From positions 1-40,171 of the forward strand of contig NZ_JAVBXX010000031.1 of the NCBI RefSeq assembly GCF_030824335.1: DNA of 40,171 bases. The letters are read 5' to 3'. Below the pieces are notes generated by a model. It made no database searches. It worked only from the letters and a program-made list of their open reading frames with translations, and was not told the origin of the DNA. This document shows, piece after piece, positions 18,298 through 28,738 of the stretch. Made by a program: the position numbers and the translations under genes. The DNA is from Azonexus sp. (GTDB taxonomy: Bacteria; Pseudomonadota; Gammaproteobacteria; Burkholderiales; Rhodocyclaceae). Every line of letters begins with the position of its first letter. Within the stretch, counting starts at the first letter, position 1.

Positions 18298-20781
18298 TTA
18301 CTCCGCCCAGCGGGCGGCGTGCAGGAACGCGAAGGCGGCACCACCGGTCAGCGGTTTGCTGAACAGGTAGCCTTGTACTTCGTCGCAGCCATTCGAGCAC
18401 AGCAGGTCTAGCTGATCGGCTGTTTCCACGCCTTCGGCGATGACGTTGAGACCCAGCGAGTGAGCCAGTGCAATGGTGCCGAAGGCGATGGCCCGGTCAT
18501 TCAGGTCGTGTTCGATATCGCGGACGAATGAACGGTCGATTTTCAGGTGGTCGATCGGGAACAGCTTCAGGTAAGCCAGCGAGGAGTAGCCGGTGCCGAA
18601 GTCATCGATGGCCAGGCTGACGCCCATGCGGCCGAGGCGCTCGAGAATCAGGATGGCTTCCTTGGGGTTTTCCATCACCGAGCTTTCGGTGATTTCCAGT
18701 TCCAGCAGTTCAGCCGGCAAGCCCGATTCGGCGAGCGCACCAGCGACCGTTTCGCAGAAGTCGCGGCGGCGAAGTTGTCTGGCCGAGACGTTGACCGCAA
18801 CACGCAGTGGGCGCAGGCCGTTGTCGATCCAGTGCTTCATTTCGCGACAGGCGGTATGCATGACCCATTCGCCGATTTCCACAATCATGCCGGTTTCTTC
18901 TGCGACCGGAATGAAGCGCTCGGGAGAAATCATGCCGTCGGTCGGGTGGTGCCAGCGCAGCAGGGCTTCGACGCCGGTCGGGCGCGAACTGTCGGCGCGG
19001 AATTGCGGCTGATAGACCAGTGCCAGTTCGTTGCGACTGATCGCGTGGCGCAGTTTGCGTTCGATATCGAGTCGCTCGGAGGCCACCTCGTTCATGTCGG
19101 CAGCAAAAAACTGGTAATTGTTCCGGCCGACCGCCTTGGCGTGATACATCGCCGTGTCGGCGTTCTTCAAAATGGTGTCGCCATCCGGGCCGTCATCGGG
19201 GAACAGGCTGATGCCGATGGAGGGGCTGGTGTGCAGTTCGTGGCCGTTCGCTTCGATGGGGGAGTTCAGCGCATTGACGATTTTGCTGGCGACCAATGCG
19301 GCATCGGCCGGATTGGTGATGCCGGGCAGGATGACGACGAACTCGTCGCCGCCGAGTCGTGCGACGAAATCCGTTTCACGCACCACGCCGGACAAACGAC
19401 AGGCGACTTCGCGCAGCATCTCGTCGCCCACCTGGTGGCCCAGCGTGTCGTTGATGATCTTGAAGCGATCAAGATCGATGAACATGATGCCGATTTTCCA
19501 GTCGTGACGCCGGGCTTCGGGCAGCAGTTGCCCCAGGCGCATGAGCAAGGACAGGCGGTTGGGTAGTCCGGTCAGCGAGTCATGCTGGGCAATATGCTGC
19601 ATGCGCGCTTCGGCTTCCTTGCGCTCCGTGATATCGGCAAAAATCCAGATGTAATGCCTGGGCAAGCCACCATCATTTTCGTCAATTCGGCTGACCCGGA
19701 GGCTCGCTGGAAAGGTTTTTCCATCGCTTCGCCCGAGTGCAAGTTCGCCTCGCCAGGCGCTATGCAGACTCAGGTCGGCACGCAATTGCTGGATTTTCCA
19801 GTGCTCGTCTTGCGTCAATAAGTCGAATACCGACGAGCCGATCAACTCATGGGCGCTGCGCCCCGTCATGCCTGTTGCTGCCGGGTTGATCGAGAGTATC
19901 AGGAAGGTTTCGTCGGTGACGACGATGCCGGCCGGGGTGTGATTGAACACGACCTGGGCCAGTTGTTCGCGCTCGGCGCTGGTTCGTCGCTCGGTTACGT
20001 CGGTGTAGATCGTGACAAAGCTGCCATCGTTGAGCGGTACACCGCGGATGTCCAGTGTCTGTCCATTCGGCCGGGTTCTTTCAAAGTGATGGGCGGAAGG
20101 GTGGCGGGCGCGAGCCAGCAGTGAGCGGACAATCGGTTCGACTTCTCCCGGACCATATTCACCCCGTTCGGCATTGAAGCGGAAAATCCGCTCCATGGTG
20201 ACGGGGGGCGACTCCAGCAGATTCTCGGGGAGTCCGAGCAATTGCAGGAATTCCTGGTTGTGCAGCAGAAGGTTTTGTTCCTTGTCGAACAGCGTGACGG
20301 CGCAGGGGATCGATTCGATCACCGTTTGCAGCAGATCGTGCTGGTTGCGCAACTGTTCTTCCGCCGCCTTGCGCTCGGTAATGTCGGTGTACGTGGTAAT
20401 GAAGCCGGCGAGGCGGTTGTTGATCAGCAGTGGTTCGCCGTGTACCAGATGGGTACGCCCACTTGGCCGGGTTCGCTCGAAACGATGCGGATGAAACCCC
20501 TTTGCCAGTGCGGTAATGCGTTGAACGTGTTCTTCCGGGTCGCCCGGGCCGTATTCGCCTCGTTGGGCAGGAATCCGGATCAGCTCGGAAAAACTAACGC
20601 CGTCATAGACCGTGTCTGGCGGGATGTCGAGTACTTCAATGAAGCCTTGGTTCCAGACCCGTAAGCGCAGCTTTTCGTCAAAGACACTGATGCCTTGAGG
20701 CATGCTTGACACCACCGCCTGCAAGTAGGCGAAGCGAAGCTGAGGATCTTCGGCAGCGGCGGATGTGTCGTTGATATTCAA
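18298..20781 (-). CDS. PAS-PAS-PAS-GGDEF-EAL cyclic-di-GMP signalling protein
   Basis: This 827-aa protein has no membrane segment, so a cytoplasmic sensor is expected. Two related PAS units come first, about 15-130 and 140-260, each with RGEYGPG and FERTRP repeats of the PAS-7 kind. A third PAS lies at about 275-395. The GGDEF domain has RLGGDEF with an RxxD inhibitory-site motif (RETD) five residues before it, so diguanylate cyclase activity looks possible. The EAL domain contains [18 protein letters not shown] and KIDRSFV, so phosphodiesterase activity is also possible. Which activity dominates cannot be read. It is 46 nt upstream of fbp on the same strand. Confidence 0.9.
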   Translation of the reverse strand: MNINDTSAAAEDPQLRFAYLQAVVSSMPQGISVFDEKLRLRVWNQGFIEVLDIPPDTVYDGVSFSELIRIPAQRGEYGPGDPEEHVQRITALAKGFHPHRFERTRPSGRTHLVHGEPLLINNRLAGFITTYTDITERKAAEEQLRNQHDLLQTVIESIPCAVTLFDKEQNLLLHNQEFLQLLGLPENLLESPPVTMERIFRFNAERGEYGPGEVEPIVRSLLARARHPSAHHFERTRPNGQTLDIRGVPLNDGSFVTIYTDVTERRTSAEREQLAQVVFNHTPAGIVVTDETFLILSINPAATGMTGRSAHELIGSSVFDLLTQDEHWKIQQLRADLSLHSAWRGELALGRSDGKTFPASLRVSRIDENDGGLPRHYIWIFADITERKEAEARMQHIAQHDSLTGLPNRLSLLMRLGQLLPEARRHDWKIGIMFIDLDRFKIINDTLGHQVGDEMLREVACRLSGVVRETDFVARLGGDEFVVILPGITNPADAALVASKIVNALNSPIEANGHELHTSPSIGISLFPDDGPDGDTILKNADTAMYHAKAVGRNNYQFFAADMNEVASERLDIERKLRHAISRNELALVYQPQFRADSSRPTGVEALLRWHHPTDGMISPERFIPVAEETGMIVEIGEWVMHTACREMKHWIDNGLRPLRVAVNVSARQLRRRDFCETVAGALAESGLPAELLELEITESSVMENPKEAILILERLGRMGVSLAIDDFGTGYSSLAYLKLFPIDHLKIDRSFVRDIEHDLNDRAIAFGTIALAHSLGLNVIAEGVETADQLDLLCSNGCDEVQGYLFSKPLTGGAAFAFLHAARWAE

Positions 20782-20861
20782 GGATGGGCCTGGATTGTCG
20801 CAATTCAGTTAATCAATAATAACCGATGCACTACCACCAGCGGTGCATCATCTGCCGGCAA

Positions 20862-21419
20862 TTAGTTAGTACGCCATTTGATCGAACAGCCGATGGAGGC
20901 GGCCTGATCCTGCGGTCCACGGCCGGTTTCAGCGATTTTCTGCATGGCCTCGAACAGCTCGCGTGGCGCATCCGGTGGCCCCGGGTTTCTGCCGGATGCG
21001 TCGAGTCGACCGCGATATTGCAGTTCGAGCTGACTGTTATAGCCGAAAAAGTCCGGTGTGCACACCGCGCCATAATTGCGGGCAACGCTTTGGTCGGCGT
21101 CGAGCAGGTAAGGGAAGGGAAAGTCCAGTTCGCTGGCCCAGCGTTGCATGTTGGCAAACGAATCCTCGGGATAGGCGTCGCTGTCGTTGCTCATGATGGC
21201 GACACTGCCGATGCCCCGTGAGCGCAGTTCCCGGCAGTCGCGGATCAGGCGGTCAATGATCGCTTTGACGTAGGGGCAGTGATTGCAGATGAAGGCGACC
21301 AGCAGGCCGTTCGGGCCGCGGCAGTCGGCTAGACGGTAGCGCTTGCCGTCGGTGCCCGGCAATTCGAAATCGCCGGCCGGCTGGCCAAAATCGCAGACCG
21401 GTGGATTGAGTGCCGCCAT
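20862..21419 (-). CDS. Thioredoxin-fold (AhpC/TSA-redoxin) family protein
   Basis: This 185-aa protein has the redoxin fold: DFGQPAGDFELPGTDGKRYR, then VAFICNHCPYVKA with C45 and C48 as a CxxC pair, DADQSVARNYGAVCTPDFF with the cis-Pro region, and YRGRLDAS. It belongs to the group of small redoxins annotated as thioredoxin-like or peroxiredoxin-like; the substrate is unknown. No signal peptide is evident, so it should be cytoplasmic. The start at 21419 has GGGAG upstream, and the longer frame runs into divergent rsmE. It lies 42 nt from rsmE, probably with overlapping promoters. Confidence 0.8.
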   Translation of the reverse strand: MAALNPPVCDFGQPAGDFELPGTDGKRYRLADCRGPNGLLVAFICNHCPYVKAIIDRLIRDCRELRSRGIGSVAIMSNDSDAYPEDSFANMQRWASELDFPFPYLLDADQSVARNYGAVCTPDFFGYNSQLELQYRGRLDASGRNPGPPDAPRELFEAMQKIAETGRGPQDQAASIGCSIKWRTN

Positions 21420-21461
21420 GATGCTCCCTTCGAATGCAAATTTCGCCGCATAATAGCACCG

Positions 21462-22211
21462 ATGAATCTGCCCCGTTTTTATTGCCGGGAGGCCCTTGCA
21501 CCGGGCGCCCACGTTGAATTGCCCGAACCTGTGGCGCGTCATGCCGTGCGCGTTTTGCGTCTGCCGCCGGGGGCGCCGATGGTCTTGTTCGATGGTCGAG
21601 GTGGCGAGTATCTGGCACACATCCAGCGCATCGAGCGCGATCGGGTGCTGGTCGAGCTGGCGGGCTGGACCGAGATCGAACGCGAGTCACCCTTGTCCGT
21701 CACGCTGATCCAGGCGCTGCAGGCGGGGGAAAAGATGGATTTCACCATCCAGAAGGCGGTCGAGCTGGGCGTGCGCGACATCGTGCCGGTGGAAAGCCGG
21801 CGCAGCGTGCTCAAGCTGGCTGGAGAGCGGGCGGCGAAGCGTGTTGCGCACTGGCAAGGTGTGGTTGCGGCGGCCTGCGAACAATGCGGCCGCAATCAGC
21901 TGCCGCTGGTCGCCCCGCTGGAGCGGCTGGATCGTTGGCTGGCCCGGCCTGCCGGTAGTGCTGACAGCGCGCCTCTGCGTTTGCTGCTGGCGCCGGATGT
22001 GGAGAATACGCTGGCCGATATCGCGCCAGCGACGAATGTACAACTGTTGATCGGTGCCGAAGGGGGGCTGGATCCGCAGGAGATTGCCGCAGCAAGACAG
22101 GTCGGTTTCCAGGCGGTACGCATGGGACCGCGGGTGTTGCGGACGGAAACGGCGGGTCTGGCGGCACTGGCCGTCCTGCAGGCCTTGTGGGGTGATTTCA
22201 AAGGGGGGTAG
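21462..22211 (+). CDS. rsmE: 16S rRNA (uracil(1498)-N3)-methyltransferase
   Basis: This 249-aa SPOUT-class enzyme methylates U1498 of 16S rRNA. The N-terminal PUA-like part begins MNLPRFYCREAL and includes HAVRVLRLPPG. The knot region has LIGAEGGLDPQEIAAA and RMGPRVLRTETAGLAAL, the SAM-binding signature of RsmE. Length matches the family (about 243-250). It diverges from the redoxin gene and is followed after 5 nt by the polyphosphate:AMP phosphotransferase gene, so these are likely cotranscribed. Confidence 0.95.
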   Translation: MNLPRFYCREALAPGAHVELPEPVARHAVRVLRLPPGAPMVLFDGRGGEYLAHIQRIERDRVLVELAGWTEIERESPLSVTLIQALQAGEKMDFTIQKAVELGVRDIVPVESRRSVLKLAGERAAKRVAHWQGVVAAACEQCGRNQLPLVAPLERLDRWLARPAGSADSAPLRLLLAPDVENTLADIAPATNVQLLIGAEGGLDPQEIAAARQVGFQAVRMGPRVLRTETAGLAALAVLQALWGDFKGG

Positions 22212-22216
22212 ACAAC

Positions 22217-23713
22217 ATGTTCGAATCGGCAGAACTCGGTCACGAGATCGACAAGGAAACATTCAAGAAAGAAGTACCTAAACTGCGCGCGGCATTGCTT
22301 GACGTGCAGTACGACGTACTGCAGAAAAAGGAATTTCCGGTCGTCATCCTGATTTCCGGGGTCGACGGCAGCGGCAAGGGCGAAACCATCAACCTGCTGT
22401 ATTCGTGGATGGACCCACGCCACATCTCGACCTTGGCTTTTTCTTCGCCCAGTGACGAAGAGGCTGCCCGGCCGTACATGTGGCGCTATTGGCGGGCGCT
22501 GCCAGCCAAAGGCAAAGTGGGGATTTTTGCCGGCTCCTGGTATTCGCAACCGATTGCCGATCGCATTACCGGTGCCATGCGGCGCGCCGAACTCGATGAG
22601 CGACTGGACGACATCAACCGCTTCGAGGCCATGCTGGTCAATGAAGGCGCGCTGGTCTTGAAGTTCTGGTTTCACCTGTCCAAGGACGGCCAGAAGAAAC
22701 GCCTGAAAGCACTGGAAAAAGACCCGCGCACTGCTTGGCGGGTGACCAAGGCCAGTTACGACCGCTTGAAAACCTATGACAAGCTGCAGGATGTGGCCGG
22801 CCACGTGCTGCGCGTGACCAATACCGCCAAGGCGCCGTGGATCATTGTCGAGGGCACGGACGATGCCTATCGTTCGTTGACCGTCGGCCGTATCGTGCTC
22901 GAAGCGATGAAGCGTCGTTTGCTGCAGCCGCGCCAGGAGGTGCCGGTGGCGCCGCCCATCGTGCATGCGATTGACCAGAAGAACGTGCTGAGCGAACTGG
23001 ATCTGACGCAGCGCCTGACCAAGAAAGATTACGAAAGCCAGTTAACCAAGTACCAGTCCCGGCTGTCCGAACTGGTGCGTGATCCGCGTTTTGTCGGCAA
23101 GCATTCGCTGGTCCTGGTCTTCGAGGGGGCGGACGCCGCCGGCAAGGGCGGCAGCATCCGGCGGATCGGGGCATCGATGGATGCCCGGCAATACCAGATC
23201 GTGCCAATTGCCGCGCCGACCGAGGAAGAACGGGCGCAGCCGTACTTGTGGCGTTTCTGGCGGCATCTGCCACGCATCGGCCGGGTGACGATTTTCGACC
23301 GTTCCTGGTACGGTCGCGTGCTGGTCGAGCGCGTCGAAGGTTTTTGTTCCGAAGCCGACTGGCTACGGGCCTACGCCGAAATCAACGATTTCGAACACCA
23401 ACTGGACGATTCCGGGGCCATCGTGGTCAAGTTCTGGCTGCAAATTTCTGCCGAAGAGCAGTTGCGGCGTTTCAAGGAGCGCCAGGACACCGAGTTCAAA
23501 CGCTTCAAGATTACCGAAGAAGACTGGCGCAACCGGGAAAAGTGGGATGAGTACGTGACCGCCGTCTGCGATATGGTCGACCGCACCTCAACCGGCCAGG
23601 CACCGTGGACGCTGGTTGAGGCCAATGACAAAAACTTCGCCCGGGTGAAAATTCTGAAAACCTTGTGCGAGCGACTCGAACAGACGCTGGATTCAACAGG
23701 AAAAAAAGCCTGA
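22217..23713 (+). CDS. pap: Polyphosphate:AMP phosphotransferase (two-domain PPK2)
   Basis: This 498-aa protein has two tandem PPK2 domains, the architecture of class II PPK2 (PAP), which makes ADP from AMP using polyphosphate. Domain 1 (about 25-235) has Walker A-like GVDGSGKGE but AGSWYSQP where active PPK2 enzymes have DRSWY. Domain 2 (about 270-490) has EGADAAGKGG and an intact DRSWYGRVLVERVEG. Domain 2 is therefore the likely catalytic unit, consistent with what is known of this class. It lies between rsmE and argA, with argA starting 1 nt after its stop. Confidence 0.92.
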   Translation: MFESAELGHEIDKETFKKEVPKLRAALLDVQYDVLQKKEFPVVILISGVDGSGKGETINLLYSWMDPRHISTLAFSSPSDEEAARPYMWRYWRALPAKGKVGIFAGSWYSQPIADRITGAMRRAELDERLDDINRFEAMLVNEGALVLKFWFHLSKDGQKKRLKALEKDPRTAWRVTKASYDRLKTYDKLQDVAGHVLRVTNTAKAPWIIVEGTDDAYRSLTVGRIVLEAMKRRLLQPRQEVPVAPPIVHAIDQKNVLSELDLTQRLTKKDYESQLTKYQSRLSELVRDPRFVGKHSLVLVFEGADAAGKGGSIRRIGASMDARQYQIVPIAAPTEEERAQPYLWRFWRHLPRIGRVTIFDRSWYGRVLVERVEGFCSEADWLRAYAEINDFEHQLDDSGAIVVKFWLQISAEEQLRRFKERQDTEFKRFKITEEDWRNREKWDEYVTAVCDMVDRTSTGQAPWTLVEANDKNFARVKILKTLCERLEQTLDSTGKKA

Positions 23714-23714
23714 C

Positions 23715-25034
23715 ATGAGTGAACATGCCTACGACGAATCCTTCGTCTCCTGGTTCCGGGCGGTAACGCCCTATATCAACGCTTTTCGCGGCAAGACCTT
23801 CGTCATTGCCTTCGGTGGCAAGGCAATTGCCAGCGAATTCATCAAGACGCTGGCTTACGACGTGAACCTGCTGGCCAGCCTGGGCATCCGCCTGGTGCTG
23901 GTACATGGTGCGCGGCCGCAGATCGAAGAGGAACTGCGCGAGAAGAATATCGAGTCGAAATACCATCGGGGCTATCGCGTCACCGATGCCGCGACGCTCG
24001 ATTGCGTGCTCGACGCCGTAGGCAGCGTCTACCTGGAAATTGAAGCCATGCTGTCGCAAGGCTTGCCCAATACGCCGATGGCCAACAGCCGGATTCGTGT
24101 CATCGGCGGCAATTTCATTACCGGCCAGCCGATCGGCGTACTCGACGGCATCGACATGCATTACGCCGGCAAGGTGCGCAAGGTGGACGCCGAAGGCATC
24201 AATGCCCAGCTTGGCCTGGGTAACATCGTGCTGCTCAACTGCGAAGGACCATCGCCGACCGGGGAAATCTTCAACCTGCAGATGGAAGAAGTAGCCGAAG
24301 CCATCGCCGGTGCGCTGAAGGCAGACAAGCTGGTGTATCTGACCGACAGCACGGGCGTAACCGACCAGGCCGGCGAACTGCTCGATGCAATGACCGCCGA
24401 CGAGGCGTCGCAATTGCTGCGCGATGCCGACTGGCTGACCACCGACATCAAGCGTTATCTGCCCTGCGTGGTGCGGGCCAGCCGGGCCGGTGTCGGGCGG
24501 GTACACCTGATCAGTTTCGCGCTGGACGGCGCGCTGTTGCGCGAATTGTTTACGCACGACGGGGTGGGGACGGTCATCACCCGCGAATCGCTGGAAAATA
24601 TCCGCGAAGCCAAACCCGACGATATCGCTGCGCTGATTGCCCTGATCGAACCGATGGAGCAGGAAGGCATTCTCGTCCAGCGTCCGCGCGAGTTGCTGGA
24701 GCGGGAAATCGAACAGTTCTCGGTCATGCTGCACGACGGCATCATGGTCGGCTGCGCGGCACTTTATCCGCATTCGGAAGAAGAAGCCGAACTGGCTTGC
24801 CTGGCAGTCAGCCACGATCACCGCGAATGGGGTTACGGCGAGCAGTTGATGGAACGTATCGTCCGGCGGGCCAAGAAAATGGGGGTCAAGCGCCTGTTCG
24901 TGCTGACCACGCGCACCGAACACTGGTTTGTCGAGCGCGGTTTCAAGCTGGGTACGGTCGACGACCTGCCGGCGGCAAAAAAGGAAATGTACAACTACCA
25001 GCGGCGTTCCAAGGTCTTGTTCAAGACCTTGTGA
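23715..25034 (+). CDS. argA: N-acetylglutamate synthase
   Basis: This 439-aa enzyme acetylates glutamate with acetyl-CoA, the first step of arginine synthesis. The N-terminal amino-acid-kinase-like domain has VIAFGGKAI and LVLVHGARPQIEEEL. The C-terminal GNAT domain has LACLAVSHDHREWGYGEQLM and ends in LTTRTEHWFVERGF. This two-domain layout and length are those of classical ArgA, which is usually feedback-inhibited by arginine. The ATG at 23715 sits directly after the pap stop, which suggests coupling. A terminator lies in the short gap to convergent dmpR. Confidence 0.95.
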   Translation: MSEHAYDESFVSWFRAVTPYINAFRGKTFVIAFGGKAIASEFIKTLAYDVNLLASLGIRLVLVHGARPQIEEELREKNIESKYHRGYRVTDAATLDCVLDAVGSVYLEIEAMLSQGLPNTPMANSRIRVIGGNFITGQPIGVLDGIDMHYAGKVRKVDAEGINAQLGLGNIVLLNCEGPSPTGEIFNLQMEEVAEAIAGALKADKLVYLTDSTGVTDQAGELLDAMTADEASQLLRDADWLTTDIKRYLPCVVRASRAGVGRVHLISFALDGALLRELFTHDGVGTVITRESLENIREAKPDDIAALIALIEPMEQEGILVQRPRELLEREIEQFSVMLHDGIMVGCAALYPHSEEEAELACLAVSHDHREWGYGEQLMERIVRRAKKMGVKRLFVLTTRTEHWFVERGFKLGTVDDLPAAKKEMYNYQRRSKVLFKTL

Positions 25035-25041
25035 TGGCGGA

Positions 25042-25068
25042 GAAGGAGGCCATCCTCCTTCTTGTTCT
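25042..25068 (+). terminator. Terminator between convergent argA and dmpR
   Basis: AGAAGGAGG-ccat-CCTCCTTCT gives a perfect 9-bp stem with a 4-nt loop, followed by the moderately T-rich TGTTC. It lies 8 nt after the argA stop. Confidence 0.65.
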
Positions 25069-25075
25069 CGGTGGT

Positions 25076-26776
<1,701 letters not shown>

Positions 26777-26897
26777 CTTGTCTCTCTACCAATGCCTGGT
26801 CTTTGTTCCCGGTGGGAGGTGCCAAGTCTTTATGAATTCGATTTTACTGCCTGGCGTGCATCACCTGCCGGCCGTGTCAGCGCAAATCATATTTTAA

Positions 26898-26918
26898 TTC
26901 TCGAGAATTTTTATAAAT
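26898..26918 (-). promoter_or_regulatory. Copy A of a shared palindromic motif, dmpR-dmpK gap
   Basis: On the minus strand this reads ATTTATAAAAAT, t, CTCGAGAA. It is centred on a perfect 14-bp palindrome, AATTCTCGAGAATT, at 26896-26909. The same string, lacking one T, occurs at 32963-32982 in the other regulatory gap of the island. It is 122 bp upstream of the dmpR start and so may control dmpR, the phenol operon, or both. Confidence 0.6.
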
Positions 26919-26967
26919 ATTGGTTTTTGTTGCTGGCGGGATGTCGACCGCAAGTGCGCGGCAAGGT

Positions 26968-26985
26968 GATCAATTGATTAATCAA
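26968..26985 (+). promoter_or_regulatory. Candidate DmpR/XylR-type upstream activating site
   Basis: TGATCAATTGATTAATCA followed by A contains the perfect palindrome TTGATTAATCAA (26974-26985). It resembles the TTGATCAATTGATCAA type of site known for DmpR/XylR. It is about 90-110 bp upstream of the -24 element, a normal distance for an enhancer site. The partly similar TCATCAAATCGTAATTCA around 27000 could be a second weak site. Confidence 0.5.
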
Positions 26986-27077
26986 AAGATAACGAGTTCA
27001 TCAAATCGTAATTCATTGCTGGCTCATGGTCATGGTAATTTTTTTAGAAATTCATTTAAAACAATGACTTGTTGCTA

Positions 27078-27093
27078 TGGCACGCTCCTTGAT
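27078..27093 (+). promoter_or_regulatory. sigma54 -24/-12 promoter of the phenol hydroxylase operon
   Basis: TGGCACG-CTCC-TTGAT matches the consensus TGGCACG-N4-TTGCW except that the -12 GC is GA. It would start transcription near 27104, about 40 nt before dmpK. The gap 26777-27144 holds this element, the DmpR-like site and the shared motif, and is AT-rich between them (27000-27070), as expected for a bending site. No clear IHF consensus is seen. Confidence 0.7.
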
Positions 27094-27144
27094 TAGTAGT
27101 TGGCTCCGGCGGGAATGAAAACGCCGTTATCAGGAGATTGCAGC

Positions 27145-27420
27145 ATGGGGCAGCAAGAGATGACACAACCGGCTACCGGTTTCGATGCAACGCGTCGCTA
27201 CGTCCGTGTTTGCGAACGGCGACCGGATGGCTTTATCGAGTTCGAGTTCGCCATTGGCGACCCGGCCTTGTGCGTCGAGTTGATGCTGCCCGAAGCGGCT
27301 TTCCATGAGTTCTGTCTGGCCAATGAAGTCATTGTTCTTGATCCCGCCAAGCCCGGTCAGGGCGACTGGGCGGCACGCTTGAATGCAGCTTCGCGGCAGG
27401 ACATCGCAGACGCAGTTTGA
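27145..27420 (+). CDS. dmpK: Phenol hydroxylase assembly/auxiliary protein DmpK
   Basis: This 91-aa protein is the small first subunit gene of multicomponent phenol hydroxylases. DmpK is not part of the active turnover complex; it assists assembly or iron insertion of the oxygenase. The sequence has TRRYVRVCERRPDGFIEFEF and ELMLPEAAFHEFC, with the usual family pattern of F/V-rich strands. The start at 27145 has AGGAG upstream; another Met lies five codons in. It is the first gene after the sigma54 element, and a short UUCG hairpin separates it from dmpL. Confidence 0.85.
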   Translation: MGQQEMTQPATGFDATRRYVRVCERRPDGFIEFEFAIGDPALCVELMLPEAAFHEFCLANEVIVLDPAKPGQGDWAARLNAASRQDIADAV

Positions 27421-27424
27421 CTAC

Positions 27425-27438
27425 TCCCGTTCGCGGGA
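27425..27438 (+). other. UUCG-loop hairpin between dmpK and dmpL
   Basis: TCCCG-TTCG-CGGGA forms a 5-bp stem capped by a UUCG loop, starting 4 nt after the dmpK stop and ending 8 nt before the dmpL ribosome-binding site. There is no T-tract, so it is not a terminator. A role in mRNA stability or subunit ratio is possible. Confidence 0.5.
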
Positions 27439-27457
27439 ATAACAACAGGAGACAACT

Positions 27458-28447
27458 ATGCAGATCGATCTGCGCACGGTATCCATCAAGCCGTTGCGAC
27501 ATACCTTCGACCACATCGCGCGGCGCTTTGGCGATAAGCCGGCCAGCCGCTATCAGGAAGGTACTTACGACATCCAGCAAACGGATATCTTTCACTATCG
27601 TCCGTTGTGGGAACCCGAGCGCAAGCTGTTCGACAAGGCCCGCACCCAAGTCGAGATGAAGGATTGGTACGACCTGAAGGACCCGCGCCAGTTCTACTAC
27701 GGCGCCTGGACCATCGCCCGTTCCCGCCAGCAGGATGCCGCCGAGTCCTGCTTCGACATGATCGAGGATCGGCAACTGGGCGACATCATTCCGGCCGAAG
27801 TTCGTCAGATGGCACTCGATATTCTGGTACCGATGCGCCATGTCGAGTGGGGCGGCAACATGGGTAATTCCTATATTTCGGCCTACGGTTACGGTACGGC
27901 GATTACCCAGCCCTGCCTGTATCACGCGATGGATCACCTGGCAGTCGCCCAGTATCTGACCCGGATCGGTCTGGTGCTTGATGGCCCGGCATCGCTGGAT
28001 AAGGCCAAGGATGCCTGGATGCAGGGCGCGATGTGGCAGCCGATGCGCCAGCACGTGGAAAACCTGCTGGTGTTGCAGGACTGGTTCGAGATTTTTGTCG
28101 CTCAGAACCTGGTACTCGAAGGTCTTGCTTACCCGATGCTGTACGACTATCTGGACGGCGATTTTTCAGCCAACGGTGGCACGGCGATTTCGATGATGAC
28201 CCGCTTCATGGCCGAGTGGTCTACCGAAACCGCCAAGTGGGTGGATGCACAGATCAAGGTGGCGGCCGCCGAGTCGCCGGAAAACGCCGCGCTGCTCAGC
28301 GCCTGGGTTCGTCAGTATCGCGCCCCGACGCTTGCCGCGCTGGCGCCCCTGGCGGCCCGTGCCTTCGGCGACAAGGCGGGCGATGTGCTGGCGGAAGTGA
28401 CATCCCAATTCAACGCACGCTGCGCCAAAGCCGGCCTCTCTGTTTAG
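27458..28447 (+). CDS. dmpL: Phenol hydroxylase P1, oxygenase beta subunit
   Basis: This 329-aa subunit forms the hydroxylase (alpha-beta-gamma)2 with DmpN and DmpO. It resembles the beta subunit of the bacterial multicomponent monooxygenases: ferritin-like helices without diiron ligands. Typical strings are KDWYDLKDPRQFYYGAWTIA and MRHVEWGGNMGNSYISAYGY. Length matches DmpL (about 331). AGGAG and the recurrent leader GGAGACAA precede the ATG. It is the second gene of the operon; dmpM follows after 8 nt. Confidence 0.93.
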   Translation: MQIDLRTVSIKPLRHTFDHIARRFGDKPASRYQEGTYDIQQTDIFHYRPLWEPERKLFDKARTQVEMKDWYDLKDPRQFYYGAWTIARSRQQDAAESCFDMIEDRQLGDIIPAEVRQMALDILVPMRHVEWGGNMGNSYISAYGYGTAITQPCLYHAMDHLAVAQYLTRIGLVLDGPASLDKAKDAWMQGAMWQPMRQHVENLLVLQDWFEIFVAQNLVLEGLAYPMLYDYLDGDFSANGGTAISMMTRFMAEWSTETAKWVDAQIKVAAAESPENAALLSAWVRQYRAPTLAALAPLAARAFGDKAGDVLAEVTSQFNARCAKAGLSV

Positions 28448-28455
28448 GAAATTTC

Positions 28456-28725
28456 ATGTCAAAAGTATTTATCGCCTTTCAGCTCAACGAAGAGACACGG
28501 CCGATCATCGAAGCCGTACTCGCCGACAACCCGCATGCCGTCGCTGTTGATTCGCCGGCCATGGTGAAGATCGATGCCGAGGGGGAGTTGGTCATCAAGC
28601 GCGAATCGATCGAGGCCTTGATCGGGCGTTCGTTCGATTTGCAGGAGTTGCAGATCAACCTGATCACCATTTCCGGTCATCTCGACGAAGACGATGACGA
28701 ATTCCGCTTGTCCTGGCCGAAATAA
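28456..28725 (+). CDS. dmpM: Phenol hydroxylase P2, regulatory (effector) protein
   Basis: This 89-aa cofactor-free coupling protein of the MmoB/DmpM family binds the hydroxylase and promotes catalysis. It shows MSKVFIAFQLNEETRPIIEA, then KIDAEGELVIKRESIEALIG and LQELQINLITISGHLDEDDD, all family-typical. Length matches DmpM (90). It lies 8 nt after dmpL and 13 nt before dmpN. Confidence 0.93.
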   Translation: MSKVFIAFQLNEETRPIIEAVLADNPHAVAVDSPAMVKIDAEGELVIKRESIEALIGRSFDLQELQINLITISGHLDEDDDEFRLSWPK

Positions 28726-28738
28726 AGAGGAGACAAAC

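Noticed and set aside
27000..27070. An IHF site between the DmpR-like site and the sigma54 promoter
   Set aside because: Only partial matches (ATCAA-N4-TAA) in an AT-rich stretch; not enough to list.
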